The notes under the pieces: generated by a model | Seen by the model: only the letters and a program-made list of their open reading frames with translations | What the model was told of the DNA's origin: nothing | Database searches by the model: none | Program-made: the position numbers and the translations under genes | DNA from: Teratosphaeria epicoccoides | Lineage: Eukaryota; Ascomycota; Dothideomycetes; Mycosphaerellales; Teratosphaeriaceae | Assembly: GCA_021401465.1 (NCBI GenBank) | Contig: JADDMT010000121.1 | Location: 18,064-82,063, forward strand | DNA length: 64,000 nt | Direction of reading: 5' to 3' | Shown: positions 33,607 through 44,989 of the stretch, piece by piece | Numbering within the stretch: position 1 is the first letter of the stretch | How the letters are laid out: the number at the start of each line of letters is the position of its first letter

Positions 33607-35385
33607 ATAGCTCTAGCATCTGTCGCAGGTTCAACTACTAGGAATAGACATGGCAATAATGGCTTCAAGATAGGAAGTCCTATAGAGTTTACAGGACAAC
33701 AATCTTAGGTCGAGATGTTTATCCTATAATGCTAGTTAGCATTTAATGTAGATATGGAACAGTTTACAACACATCATAAGCGAATGATGTACATTGTCTC
33801 TTACTTAAAGGGACTAGCGTTCGAGTTTATCTAGCCTCATCTAACAGATTATCTAGATCACGTTAGTAACGTCGAAGCTAGGAAGAGGACAACTAGGGAG
33901 ATTCTTAACTTAGACAAGTCTTTGTTTAAGGCATTACGCGAAGCTTTTAGGCTCGGTAATAAGTAACAAGAGGCCGAGAGAGCTCTCCTAGGAATCTAGC
34001 AGAAGGGTTCTGCTATTAAGTACCGCGCGGACTTTCAGACCCTCTCTGCTCGAGTCGACTAGAATGATAATGCTTTAGCCGCTTAGTTCTACTAGGGACT
34101 AAAGGAGACAGTTAAAGACGAAATTGCCCGAGGAGATCAGCTAACGACATTCAAGGAAATGAGCGATCTCGCGATTAGAATCGATAATCGCATCTAGGAA
34201 TGACAGCAAGAACGACAACATAGAAATCGCAAGCTAGCACAGGCTAACCATAAGGTCTAACGATTAGCACTAAAAAAGCAAGGCAATTACTACGGTCTCT
34301 AACCTATGGAGTTAGATGCGACTAAGGGGCGTCTAAGGAATAGACCCTGAGGAAAGCCGCGGAAGGGCTCTCCTCCCTAGAATGGTCTGAAGAAGCCATT
34401 CGACAAGAGTAATCTTAAGTGCCATAACTGTAGAAAGAAAGGACATTTTGCCCGCGAATGTTTTGCTAAGAAGCAACGATAAGAGCCGCCTAGGATAGAG
34501 TAGGCTCGCGCGACAACGACAGCACCTAAGCAAAAGGCCACTACTACTTAAGAACCAGACTATGCCGCACTTACTTAGACTACGTGCTACGATGACGATT
34601 GTCGAATTCACATGAGTAATAAAGATAGTTCTAGATAGTACCCTAGCTAAAACAAGGCATAGTCGATCTATGCGCTAAGGGGTACACCTTCTAGTGTGAC
34701 AGTCCTGAGGCAACAGGAGCTAGAAGAAGAAGAAGAAGGTTCGGATAACAACTACGAGATTGTCAAAGCCGTCATTCCTGATTCCGAGGAAGACAAGAGC
34801 ATAGAGCGATAGGCCATGCCGCCGCATGACATCAGGCTCGATATTATCCGAATTATACAGAACTAGTAGGCTTAGGCTTGCCTATAGATTAATAGAGTAT
34901 AACACGTCGACTAGCTTTAGTATGACGAACTAGCCGACTATATGCGACAACACCTGAGGAGACTACTAGTCGTAGCTTAACCTTACGCGCATCAGAAAGT
35001 TGTCTAAGAAATTATACCGTTCGGGGTAGAGTTTACACCCTAGGGAGGCTACCTAACCTACGAAGGTATTTAGATTTCACAAGCGCTACGACTCCGAGTC
35101 TACTACTTAAAAATGGAGTACGCTAGAAACGCGCAGGAACAGCGAGGCCAAGAGCGAGAACAACCTCCTAGGCCAGAAAACGGTAACGCTTAGAGAAGAA
35201 GCCGAGACCGCATAATCCCTAAACTAGTCCGTGAAGACAGTTATTCAGGAAACGACGAGGTCCGCTAGAATTAGACCTACGGACGGACTAGACAGGGCTG
35301 TAACGATGTGCCGCAATTAGCGCCAGATACGCGAACAACCTTAGAGTATAGGTACACATCGACGAAACGCTAGCTAGGGCCTTAA
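33607..35385 (+). pseudogene. gag: Gag of A2
   Basis: Same length and layout as Gag of A1. The start ATG has become ATA at 33607. The CCHC knuckle at 34420 keeps both first cysteines (CHNCRKKGHFARECF, with A1's Tyr position Cys here). The frame ends at TAA 35383..35385. The shift heptamer reads AGGAAAC (35247..35253), one change from A1. Many TAG codons. Confidence 0.85.
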
Positions 35386-38300
35386 TAGATTCAGGATGTA
35401 CTAGAATCTTCATGACGCCTAAGTTCGCCAGGATAGCTAGGATAAAGCTACAGGCGAAGACAAATACTTTCTCGCTACAAGCGATTAATAGAAAGCCGGT
35501 TACGTACAACTAAGGAATAGTTGACGAAGAGACTAAGATGATGCCTCTACGGATAGGACGCTACTAAGAGATGCTCTAGTTTAACATCACAGAGTTACTA
35601 GGCTCGGATAGAGTACTAGGGTTACTATGGCTAAGAAACGCTAACCCCTATATCGACTAGAAGAATGAGAGGATCTAGTTCCCGGAACTCTTAAGATCGA
35701 TACCTCTACCTATAGTACACGACGTACTAGGCAAGATCGAAATATGTGTTATGACTTTAAGCGAGATAGTAGCCGCCATTAAGGATCTAGAACAGGAAGT
35801 GTACGTCCTATAGGTTAAAGCAACGCAAACGGAAGTCAGGGTCGAATTCATAGTTCCTAATAAGTATAAAGAGTTCGCTACTCTTTTTAAGGAAGAACCC
35901 GACTAAGAAGCTCTGCTAGAACACTAGGAGTAGGACTACAGGATACCCTTACTCCCTAGCAAGATACTAACGAAGCAATTAGTTCGCCTGTTATTAGCGG
36001 CAAAACTAGAGATTCTCCGGAAATACCTAGAAGACAACCTCCGGAAAGGATTCATCCGCGAGTCGTAGTCCCTAGCTAGATATCCGATCCTGTTTGTGCC
36101 TAAGGGGGAAGATGACTAGTAACTCTGCGTAGATTATCGTGGATTAAACGACATCATAATAAAGAATAGTTATCTACTTCCTTTGCTCTCGGAATTGCAG
36201 GACTACCTACAAGGAGTAATGTAGTTCTCGAAGTTTGACATACCTAGAGCGTATAACCGAATTCGAATTCAGGAAGGCGAAGAATAGAAGACCGCGTTCT
36301 AAACTAGATTTAGATACTACAAGTACATAGTAATGCTATTTAGGTTAACAAATGCCCTAGCTACATAGTAGGCATTTATTAATAACGTGCTACGAGAGTA
36401 CCTTAACGTCTTTGTAGTTGTATACCTAGACGACATCCTCGTCTACTTACGGACGATCGAAGAACATAGGACTTATGTACGCAAGGTACTTTAGAAACTA
36501 TAGGATTACTAGTTAAAGGTTAAGCCTTAGAAGAGCGAGTTTTATAAGCAGGAAGTATAATTCCTTAGCTACGTAGTAGCATAGAATAGGATCAAGATAG
36601 ACACTAAGAAAGTCTAAGTCGTAAAAGAGTAGCCTACGCCAACTAATGTTAAGGAAGTATAGTCCTTCCTTAGGTTCGCTAACTTCTACCGAAGATTTGT
36701 GGCAAATTATTCGAAGATTACGGCACTACTTACGACTCTTACTACGAAGGATACACTATTCGTGTAGGACGACGCCTAACGGAATGCCTTCGAGGAACTT
36801 AAGCGACAATTTACAGACTAGCGGATCTTACTTGTATTCGACCTAGATAAGCCTATCATAGTCGAAACAGATGCCTCCGACGTAGCGCTTAGGGCATGCT
36901 TGAGTTAACTAGGACCGAGTAGACAACTACAGCTAGTCGCCTACTACTCGAGGAAATTGTCTAGACCTGAACTCTAATACGACGTCTACGACAAAGAACT
37001 TCTAGCTATAGTAGACGCCTATAAGGCCTAGCGAGTCTACTTAGAAGGTTCTAAATACTAGGTCATAGTCTACACAGACCATGAGAACTTGCGATACTTC
37101 ATAACGACGAAAGAGTTAAACTAACAACAGGTTCGGTAGAGTAAGGAGCTCTCTAGTTTTAACTGTAAGATTGTCTATCGTAAGGGGACTAATAACGCAC
37201 GCGCCGATGCACTTAGCCGCTAGACTGACTACATGAAGGGCGTAAAGCAGGAGAAACATGCTATTCTCTAGGAAAATAGCGATAGCATGCTAGGAGTTAA
37301 CTAACTCGCGGCTATGACTGTTACATAAACTAGTGAATTTTAGGACGACCTAAAGAACGCGCTAGTCTACGACCTAACTACACTCGCTATCCGCAATGAC
37401 ATTAATGGACAGGAGGATTAGGAAGACAAAGACGGAATCCTTCTGTTTCAAGGATTAGTATACATGCTAACGTCTTTACAATCAGAGCTACTATAACTCT
37501 GACATGACGTACCTTAGGCAGGACACCCGGGAGTGTCTAAAATGAAGCAAATTCTCTAACAAGAATATTACTTCCCTAGGATAAGCAAGGCAATCGAGGA
37601 CTACGTCCGTTAATATGTAACTTGCTAACGAAGTAAGCATAACCATTACAAACTATATAGGCTACTACGACTACTTAAGGTACCTTAACGGCCATAGGAA
37701 TCGCTCGCCATAGATTTCATCGTTAAACTACCGTAGTCAAGAGAACCCGCTACGAACGAGTTCTTCGACAGGATCATAGTAGTAGTCGACCGATTTACTA
37801 AGTTTAGGAAGTTTATCCCTTACTACGAAGACTTTAAGACTAAAGATATCGCGCATGTCTTCATTAAATAGGTAGTAGCACTACATAGCATGCTATAGGA
37901 CCTAGTAACGGATCGAGGATCCGTGTTTACCTCTAACTTCTAGAGAGCCCTAATGAGGTAATTCTAGGTCAAACATCGACTAAGTACTTCCTTCTACCCT
38001 TAGACGGATAGACAGACAGAACGTCTAAATTAGACGTTAGAATAGTACCTTCGATCCTATGTGAATAGGGACTAGAATAACTAGGTAGAGTTGTTGCTAA
38101 TAGTACAGCTCGCGTATAATAGTATGCTAGTAGAGTCGACAGGACTCTCGCCTTTTCAGATGGCATATAGATTAGCTATAGAAGACATCCCGGACGTCTT
38201 AGCTAGTAATCCGAACCTAGCGGCACTTAGACGAGTAGAACATCTACGCCGACTGCAAACAGAAGCACGACTCGACCTGTAGTTCTATTAGCAGAACATG

Positions 38301-38771
38301 GCATAGTACGCGAATCGTAAGAGAATTAAGGGACTAATTCTAAAGGAGAGGGACAAGGTGTATCTCCTCCGCTGTCACATCAAATTAGACAAGCCGAGTA
38401 AATAACTAGACGCTATAAAACTAGGACTATTCAGGATTAAGGCTAAGAAGGGACTAGTTAATTTTAAGTTACAGCTACCTAAGTAGATGAGAATATACCC
38501 TGTGTTCTATGTCTCTCTGCTAGAACAAGTAGCGCTAGACGCCGCACTGTAAACAGAACCCTTACTACTCGACCCTAAAGTAGAAGAACCGGAGTACACT
38601 GTCAAAAAGATTGTCGACACTTGCTAGCGGGACAGACAGCGAGAGTACTTAGTAAAATAGGAAGGATATAGGAGTACTAAGAACACCTAGGAACCCCTAG
38701 AACATCTGCGAAACTGTTAGCAAAAGATACGGAGTTTCGAGAAAGGAACGAACCTAGGAAGAAGATCATAA
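35235..38771 (+). pseudogene. pol: Pol of A2
   Basis: Colinear with pol of A1 through protease (LIDSGCTRIFMTPK), RT (LCVDYRGLND, YLDD near 36423), RNase H (VETDASDVAL), integrase and a damaged chromodomain, ending TAA 38769..38771. Stops are much denser than in A1, for example in the RT and RNase H domains. The integrase zinc-finger has CVTC altered to YVTC. Inactive. Confidence 0.88.
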
Positions 38772-38834
38772 GCTACGACTAGACTCCTGCGGGACGCCGT
38801 CAGTCGGCTCGGCTACCACGCTATCCAGGAAACC

Positions 38835-39275
38835 CTAATATGAGGCGTTAGTAAAACCCTCTATTACGCTCTATGTCGTAGGACTAAGAGTAAGACCCGC
38901 CGAAGGATCTAGGTCGAGAAGGAACCTAGCCTGCGAGAGAGCCTGTTCCTTGGCCTTATCCTCCCTAATCTCCTGCTCCTTAAGAGCGCGACTATCCTCG
39001 ACCTCCTAGTCGACCGCGTCTAACTGTTTTTAAAGACGCATCTCCTTTGCATGCGCCTCTATTATCTTCTGCGAAGCCTTAGCTAGGACCGCCTTCGCAC
39101 AATCAAGATTAGTAATTAGTCTTTTCTGCTAATTACCTAACTTCTTCTATTCGACCTCTATTACCTTCGCGTCGTAACTTCGACAGTTACTAAAGTGACA
39201 TTACGAACATTTCCCTAAGGAAATGTGTACCTAACAAACAAGCTTTAACTCTTGACACTAAGTATAGGACTTCAT
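38835..39275 (-). pseudogene. Antisense accessory gene of A2
   Basis: Counterpart of the A1 antisense gene (ATG 39275, TAG at 38835), same length. The Cys array and the acidic coiled coil are recognisable, but more Gln codons are TAG or TAA. Its retention in colinear form shows it belongs to the element and is not a private insertion in A1. Confidence 0.6.
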
Positions 39276-39466
39276 GCTATCCTGGCCCTAACGATAGATT
39301 TGATTCGCGCGGCGTTTGCGTTTCTGCGTTAAAGGGGCGTTAGTGTCTAGGATGACACAAGGCAGTAAAGTAGAAAGAGAAGACATCACGGCATAAAAGG
39401 AAATGACAAGAGAAACCCCGCACTAATAAGGTAGCTTAGGGACAAGCTAGACTAAGAGGGGGATAG

Positions 39467-39937
39467 TGTCATAAGTGTTAGGGGTACTATAGGTTTTAGG
39501 ATTATGAGGGTCCTAAGTGCTATAAGTCATAGGTATAGTCATAGGAGTACTATAAGTTATAGGCATAGTCATAGGAGAAAGGATCTGTCATGTAAGGATA
39601 GATCCCTAGATCTGTAGGGTTAGTCTACAGATCTACATGCCTATAAGGAAGAAGGGATCTGTCGTAGGATGATAGACCCTTAGATCTATAGGGTTAGTCT
39701 ACAGATCTACAGACACGGATCTGTCAGGTCTGTCGACAGATCTAATAGAGCTGCTCTGTCTCTCTAGTATATAGGGATAGCTTTAGGACAGGTAGTTAGG
39801 AGCTTCGTGCTTAATTTAATTCCCTTTCCCTAGTAGATAGTTAGTTACAAGGACAATTGCTATTGTCGATACTCTTTACAGCTCTACGAGTCTAATACCT
39901 AGTTACCTTCCTGCTATTAGCACCTACCCTTATGACA
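39467..39937 (+). repeat. 3' LTR of A2
   Basis: 471 bp, ends CTTATGACA; preceded by the purine tract AAGAGGGGGATAG. Confidence 0.93.
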
Positions 39938-40739
39938 CTCGCTAATTCGTCCTAGCTAGCGATCATAGTGTACTGCGTGATTAGACGGTTAAAGCTAGGA
40001 CTTAGTAGGGCGGGGTGCTAAACATTCTAGATGCGTAATAGTAACAAGGCCTAGTCTGTTATAGTGTACTCTTAATAGGCCATAGAAGTAGCCTCGCTTA
40101 GTTAGTGCAAAAGTAGCTGCTAGCTAGGAGCAGGCTCCTTCTAATCGAAGATCAGCTAGCTGTTGTCACTAACTAGCTCGCGTAGCTAGCAGATTAGCCC
40201 CGAATAGACCTATAGCTCGAACATCTCTAGTACGCCCTTTGCAAATACTATCTAAAAGCCGTTAGGGCATCTAGCAGCCTGCTTGATGCGGGCTATAGGG
40301 GTACGACCGAGCCTTGCCTAGATGAAGCGCTACGAGTCTACACTTCCCTAGTAGTCCTGCATGGTACTAGAGATTAGTTAGTAATAGTATTGCCTCTAAG
40401 GCCTAGCTATAACACATACTCCTAGCTCTTATCTAGCATTTTAGCATAGAAGTCTAGGAAGTATACACTATCTAGCGCAGCTAGCTTTGCACTCGCTAGG
40501 AGGCTAATCAGGCTACTGCTACATGCGACATCAAGCACCTTGTCCCTAGCTCGATGCTCTACCTAAGGGGCGTAGTTAACGAGATCCTTATAGGCATCTA
40601 AGTCCGGATATGCCTTCTGTAGTGCAACGGCGGCTTCTAATGCCTAGACAGTATCGCGGACGTAGTCGGCCGCGAACTCGGCGTGCTTAGAACCTACACT
40701 AATCGCCAGCTCTAGGTCTAGGGTCAGATTAGTCGACAT
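39938..40739 (-). pseudogene. Unknown cargo gene Z, 5' part
   Basis: The ATG at 40739 (- strand) opens MSTNLTLDLELAISVGSKHA, followed by YVRDTV, AYPDLDAYKDLVNYAP and VLDVACSSSLISLLASAKLA. Further down are IVFAKGVLEMFEL and LLSPSFNRLITQYTMIAS before the A2 insertion. With the islands at 32684..32956 and 24590..25801 it adds up to roughly 700 codons. It starts about 30 bp inside the right terminal repeat, transcribed inward. Stops are nearly all TAG. No family recognised; probably an intracellular protein, as I see no signal peptide. Confidence 0.5.
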
Positions 40740-40770
40740 AGTAGGTTTAGAATCTACTAGCGCGTTAGTA

Positions 40771-41132
40771 CATAGTCTTGTTATATAAGCATATAATGCT
40801 TACATGCTATAGTGTTATTAGTATGCTAGTATCTGTATAGATGCTAAAGAAGAAGCCGAGTACTAGATAAGGTAGTTGTTTAAAAGAAAGAAATTCGAAG
40901 TACTAAGCTTCTTTTGTATTTTAGTAGCTGTAGGTCATGTGCTCTACATAGTCGCTAACTATACACGTTGCATTATCACATTATTAGCTTCTGCCTGAGA
41001 AATGACTAGAAATGAAAGGCACATGACGCTACTACCTAAAAAATGGCCAGAAACAGAAGGCACGCGACGCTGTCACAGATTCGGTTAAATATTACACACT
41101 GCTGCCTAGGCACATAACTGAATAAAGAAGGC
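40771..41132 (-). repeat. Right terminal inverted repeat of the Plavaka-type element
   Basis: Reverse complement of 1..360, with the mirrored tandem subterminal units at 40989..41029 and 41030..41070. The repeat probably extends beyond 41132, but the partner sequence lies outside the window. Confidence 0.75.
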
Positions 41133-41250
41133 ACGATATTAGGCAATTCTGCCTTGAAAGGCAGTAAAAAATGATCCTCGTAGTTGCGACCTACTAACCT
41201 TATCTACTACTATACAGGGGCATTAGGAATAGTGGTAACCGCGACATAGT
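41133..41250. other. Junction outside (or last part of) the right terminal repeat
   Basis: Contains the short hairpin CTGCCTTGAAAGGCAG near 41148. The true transposon terminus lies somewhere here but cannot be fixed without the left partner. Confidence 0.3.
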
Positions 41251-42204
41251 TACACTGACGCTAGCTTGACGGCAGCATGTGCACTTGGCAGATACAGCTG
41301 CATAGGATAGATGTCGCCATAGTTACTGCTTCTTTGTTAAGAGTGCATAACTACCTACATGTAGCACATAGCGGCACGTGGCAGCTAACTAATCTAGACG
41401 GCAGTTACGATAGCCTCATGTACGCTAGCTAGGTAGTAGCACGTATACTTAGTAGCAAGAGATATCTATATCTACTACTACTCTTCTACTTTTACTCTTT
41501 ACTAATTACATTAACTAACTTCGAAGACTTGCCTAATACACACAAGTAGTAGTAACATCAACTGACCCTCTATCTTACTATTTAAGATAATAGCTAGCAT
41601 AGTCGTTTAATATGCTAATTGTAGCATCGACAGCCCGCTTAAGAAGTGCCCATGTTAGGTAGTAGCCTACTACAGCAAGAATTGCCAGATAATCGACTAG
41701 CACGACAACTACAAGGACAGCTGCGCTTACACTGATGCTAGCTTGACAGTAGCATGTACACTTGGCAGATATAGCTGCATAGGATAGATGTCGCCATAGT
41801 TGCTGCTTCTTTGTTAAGAGCGCATAACTACCTACATGTAGCACATAGCGGCACGTAGCAGCTAACTAATCAAGACGGCAGTTGCGATAGCCTCATGTGC
41901 GCTAGCTAGGCGGCAGCACGTGTACTTAGTAGCAAGAGATATCTATATCTACTACTACTCTTCTACTTTAACTCTTTACCGATTATATTAACTAACTTTA
42001 AAGACTTGCCTAATACACACAAGTAGTAGTAACATCAATTAACCCTCTATCTTACTATTCAAGACTATAGCTAGCATAGTCGCTTAATGCGCTAATTGTG
42101 GCATAGACAGCCTGCTCAAGAAGTGCCTATGTTAGGCAGTAGCCTACTACAGCAAGAATTGCTAGATAATCGACTAGCACGACAACTACAAGGACAGCTA
42201 CGCT
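41251..42204 (+). repeat. 477-bp tandem duplication
   Basis: Unit 1 (41251..41727) and unit 2 (41728..42204) align end to end from TACACTGAYGCTAGCTTGAC to ACAAGGACAGCTRCGCT, with scattered C/T and G/A changes. No gene or known element recognised in the unit; TATCTATATCTACTACTACT occurs in each. Confidence 0.9.
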
Positions 42205-42346
42205 AAGTGGCTAACCTAGAATGGGAATTAGTATGCAGTTAACCCTAAGATATGACGACTAGTCACTAACTTCATGTTTACTAGACACGTCAAAATCCTG
42301 CTGTTTAAGAAGATCTTTAAAGGGGAGGACATAGCGAGTCGCGCGA
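42205..42346. other. Short flank before A3
   Basis: 142 bp, nothing recognised. Confidence 0.4.
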
Positions 42347-42816
42347 TGTCATGAGTGTCAGGAGTACTATAGGTTACAGGATCATGAGGGTCCTAAGTGC
42401 TATAAGTCATAGTATAGTCATAGGAGTACTATGAGTTATAGGCATAGTTATAGGAGAAAGGATCTGTCACGTAAGGACAGATCCCCGGATCTATAGGGTT
42501 AGTCTACAGATCTATAGGCCTACAAGGGAGAAGGGATCTGTTATAGGATAACAGACCCTTAGATCTATAGGGTTAGTCTATAGATCTATAGACACGGATC
42601 TGTTAAGTCTGTCGACAGATCTAATAGAGCTGCTCTGTCTCTCTAGTATATAAGGATAGCTTTAGGACAGGTAGTTAGGAGGTTCGTGCTTAATCTAATT
42701 CCCTTTCCCTAGGGGATAGTTAGTTACAAGGACAATTGCTATTGTCGATATTCTTTACAGCTCTGCGAGTCTAACACCTAGTTACCTTCCTACTATCGGC
42801 ACCTACCCTTATGACA
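42347..42816 (+). repeat. 5' LTR of A3
   Basis: 470 bp, TGTCATGAG to CTTATGACA; belongs with the 471-bp LTR type of A2. Confidence 0.93.
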
Positions 42817-42996
42817 TTTTTGAGCACTACTTCTGAGGAAGCATCAGGGGACTTGTCGAGCGCTTAACATACGCCTATGTTAAGTAGTTCTTTAACTATT
42901 AGTTTAACTTCTAGCAATAGTCAACTAATACCACGAGAACAAGTTGCTACTATACCTTAAATTACGTAGTAGCTCGAATCTATTTACCTTAGCGAG

Positions 42997-44730
42997 ATGG
43001 CTCTAGCATCTGTCGCAGGTTTAACTACCGGGAATAGACATGGCAATAACGGCTTCAAGATAGGAAGCCCTACAGAGTTTATAGGACAACAATCTCAGGT
43101 CGAGATGTTTATCCTATAATGCTAGTTAGCATTTAACATGGATACGGAACGGTTTATAACACATCATAAGCAGATGATATACATTGTCTCTTACCTAAAG
43201 GGACTAGCGTTCGAGTTTATCTAGCCTCATCTAACAGATTATCTAGATCACGTTAGTAACGTCGAAGCTAGGAAGACGACAACTAGGGAGATTCTTAACT
43301 TAGACAAGTCTTTGTTTAAGGCATTACGCGAAGCGTTTAGGCTTAGTAATAAGCAACAAGAGGCCGAGAGAGCTCTCCTAGGAATCTAGCAGAAGGGTTC
43401 TGCTATCAAGTACCGCGCGGACTTTTAGACCCTCTCTGCTTAAGTCGACTAGAATGATAATGCTTTAGCCGCTTAGTTCTACTAGGGACTAAAGGAGACA
43501 GTTAAAGACGAAATTGCCTGAGGAGATTAGCTAACGACATTCAAGGAAATAAGCGATCTCGCGATTAGAATCGATAATCGCATCTAGGAACGACAGCAAG
43601 AACGACAACATAGAAATCGCAAGCTAGCACAGGCTAACCATAAGGTCTAACGATTAGCACTAAAATGGCGAAGTGATTACTATAGTCTCTAACCTATAGA
43701 GTTAGATACGACTAAGGGGCGTCTAAGGAATAGACCCTGAGGAAAGCCGCGGAAGGGCTCTCCTCCCTAGAATGGTCTGAAGAAGCTATTCGACAAGAGT
43801 AATCTCGAGTGCTACAACTGTAGGAAGAAAGGACACTTTACCCGCGAGTGTTTTGCTAAGAAGCAACGACAGGAACTGCCTAGGATAGAGCAGGCTCGCG
43901 CAACGACAACGGCGCCTTAGTAAAAGGCCGCTACTACTCAAGAACCAGACTATGCCGCACTTACTTAGACTACATGCTACGACGACGATTGTCGAATTCA
44001 CATGAGTAATAAAGATAGTTCCGGATAGTACCCTAGCCGAAACAAGGTATAGTCGATCTGTGCGCTAAGGGGTACACCTTCTAGTACGACAGTCCTAAGG
44101 CAACAGGAGCTAGAAGAAGAAGAAGAAGGTTTAGACAACAACTACGAGATTGTCGACGCCGTCATTCCTGATTCCGAGGAAGACGAGAGCATAGAGCGAT
44201 AGGCCATGCTGCCGCATGACATTAGGCTTAATATTATCCGAATCATACAGAACTAGTAGGCTTAGGCTTGCCTATAGGTTAATAGAGTATAACACGTCGA
44301 CTAGCTTTAGTATGACGAACTAGCTGACTGTATGCGACGACACCTAAGGAGACTACTAGTTGTAGCTTAACCTCACGCGCATCAGAAAGTTGTCTAAGAA
44401 ATTATACTGTTCGGGGTAGAGTTTACGCCCAAGGGAGGCTACCTAACCTACGAAGGTGTTTAGATTCCACGAGCGCTACGACTCCGAGTCTACTACTTAA
44501 AGATAGAGTACGCAAGAAACGCGTAGGAACAGCAAGGCTAAGAGCGAGAACGACCTCCTAGGCCAGAAAACGGTAACGCTTAGAGAAGAAGCCGAGACCG
44601 TACGATCCCTAAACTAGTCCGTGAAGACAGTTATTCGGGAAACGACGAGGTCCGCTAGAATTAGACCTACAGACAGACTAGACAGGGCTGTAACGATGTG
44701 CCGCGATTAGCGCCAGATACGCGAGCAACC
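42997..44730 (+). pseudogene. gag: Gag of A3, 3' truncated
   Basis: The ATG is retained at 42997 (MALASVAG). The zinc knuckle is intact near 43810 (CYNCRKKGHFTRECF). The frameshift heptamer GGGAAAC is retained at 44637..44643. Several TAG and a TGA interrupt it. It ends at the A3/C junction, just after the start of the pol overlap. Confidence 0.85.
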
Positions 44731-44732
44731 TT

Positions 44733-44989
44733 CCCTCGTAGCCATGATTGTCAATTAGGTCGCGAACTGCCTTGCAAACTAGAGCTAGAGCCGTACTACT
44801 TCTAGTAGCGACAATAGCGAGGACGACAAAGACGTCGCTATAAGTAGTACTAATAAACTAGCAGACGAAGAAATCTAGCAAGATTTCACACTAGGGACCC
44901 GCGAAGACAACTTACTAGGAGGCGTAGACCTCCGCGTGTACCCGCGAACCTAGTGCCTGAATTCGGGGCCATAGTAGGCTAACCGGGAG
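44733..44989. other. Start of C after the junction, weakly coding
   Basis: Acidic open stretches (SSSDNSEDDKDVA) lie in a different frame from the downstream Gag. This is either the 5' end of gag with a frame change or leader sequence; I cannot decide. Confidence 0.3.

Larger units (their letters stand above)
32957..39937 (+). mobile_element. Ty3/gypsy chromovirus A2, full length, heavily RIP-mutated
   Basis: LTRs of 471 bp (32957..33427, 39467..39937). Flanking target copies are CTTGC (32952..32956) and CTCGC (39938..39942), one C/T apart. From gag start to pol end it is colinear with A1 without net length change (constant offset 24475), but far more CAG/TGG codons have become TAG, so it is older or was more heavily exposed to RIP. 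Confidence 0.95.
1..41132 (+). mobile_element. Large Plavaka-type DNA transposon, copy 1 (nested by LTR elements)
   Basis: The two ends (1..360 and 40771..41132) are inverted copies of each other, and a Plavaka-like transposase lies inside. Subtracting the solo LTR, A1, B1 and A2 leaves about 19.8 kb, large for a cut-and-paste element. Besides the transposase it holds a helicase-like gene and a long unknown - strand gene, plus weaker gene traces. The left terminus is probably just outside the window because the right repeat continues past the point that matches base 1. The exact right terminus and target duplication are therefore not fixed. That all this cargo belongs to one element is inferred from the terminal repeats and from its partial repetition in an inverted second copy at 52278..63225. 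Confidence 0.6.
42347..44730 (+). mobile_element. Family A element A3, truncated after gag
   Basis: A complete 470-bp 5' LTR (42347..42816), leader and almost all of gag colinear with A1 (offset 33865). The sequence then leaves family A at about 44730, within CAACCTT, and enters family C. The rest of pol and the 3' LTR are absent from the window. Confidence 0.93.

Noticed and set aside
1..41132. A Starship-type giant element.
   Set aside because: No tyrosine recombinase (captain) reading frame was seen, and the element has long terminal inverted repeats and a Plavaka-like transposase.
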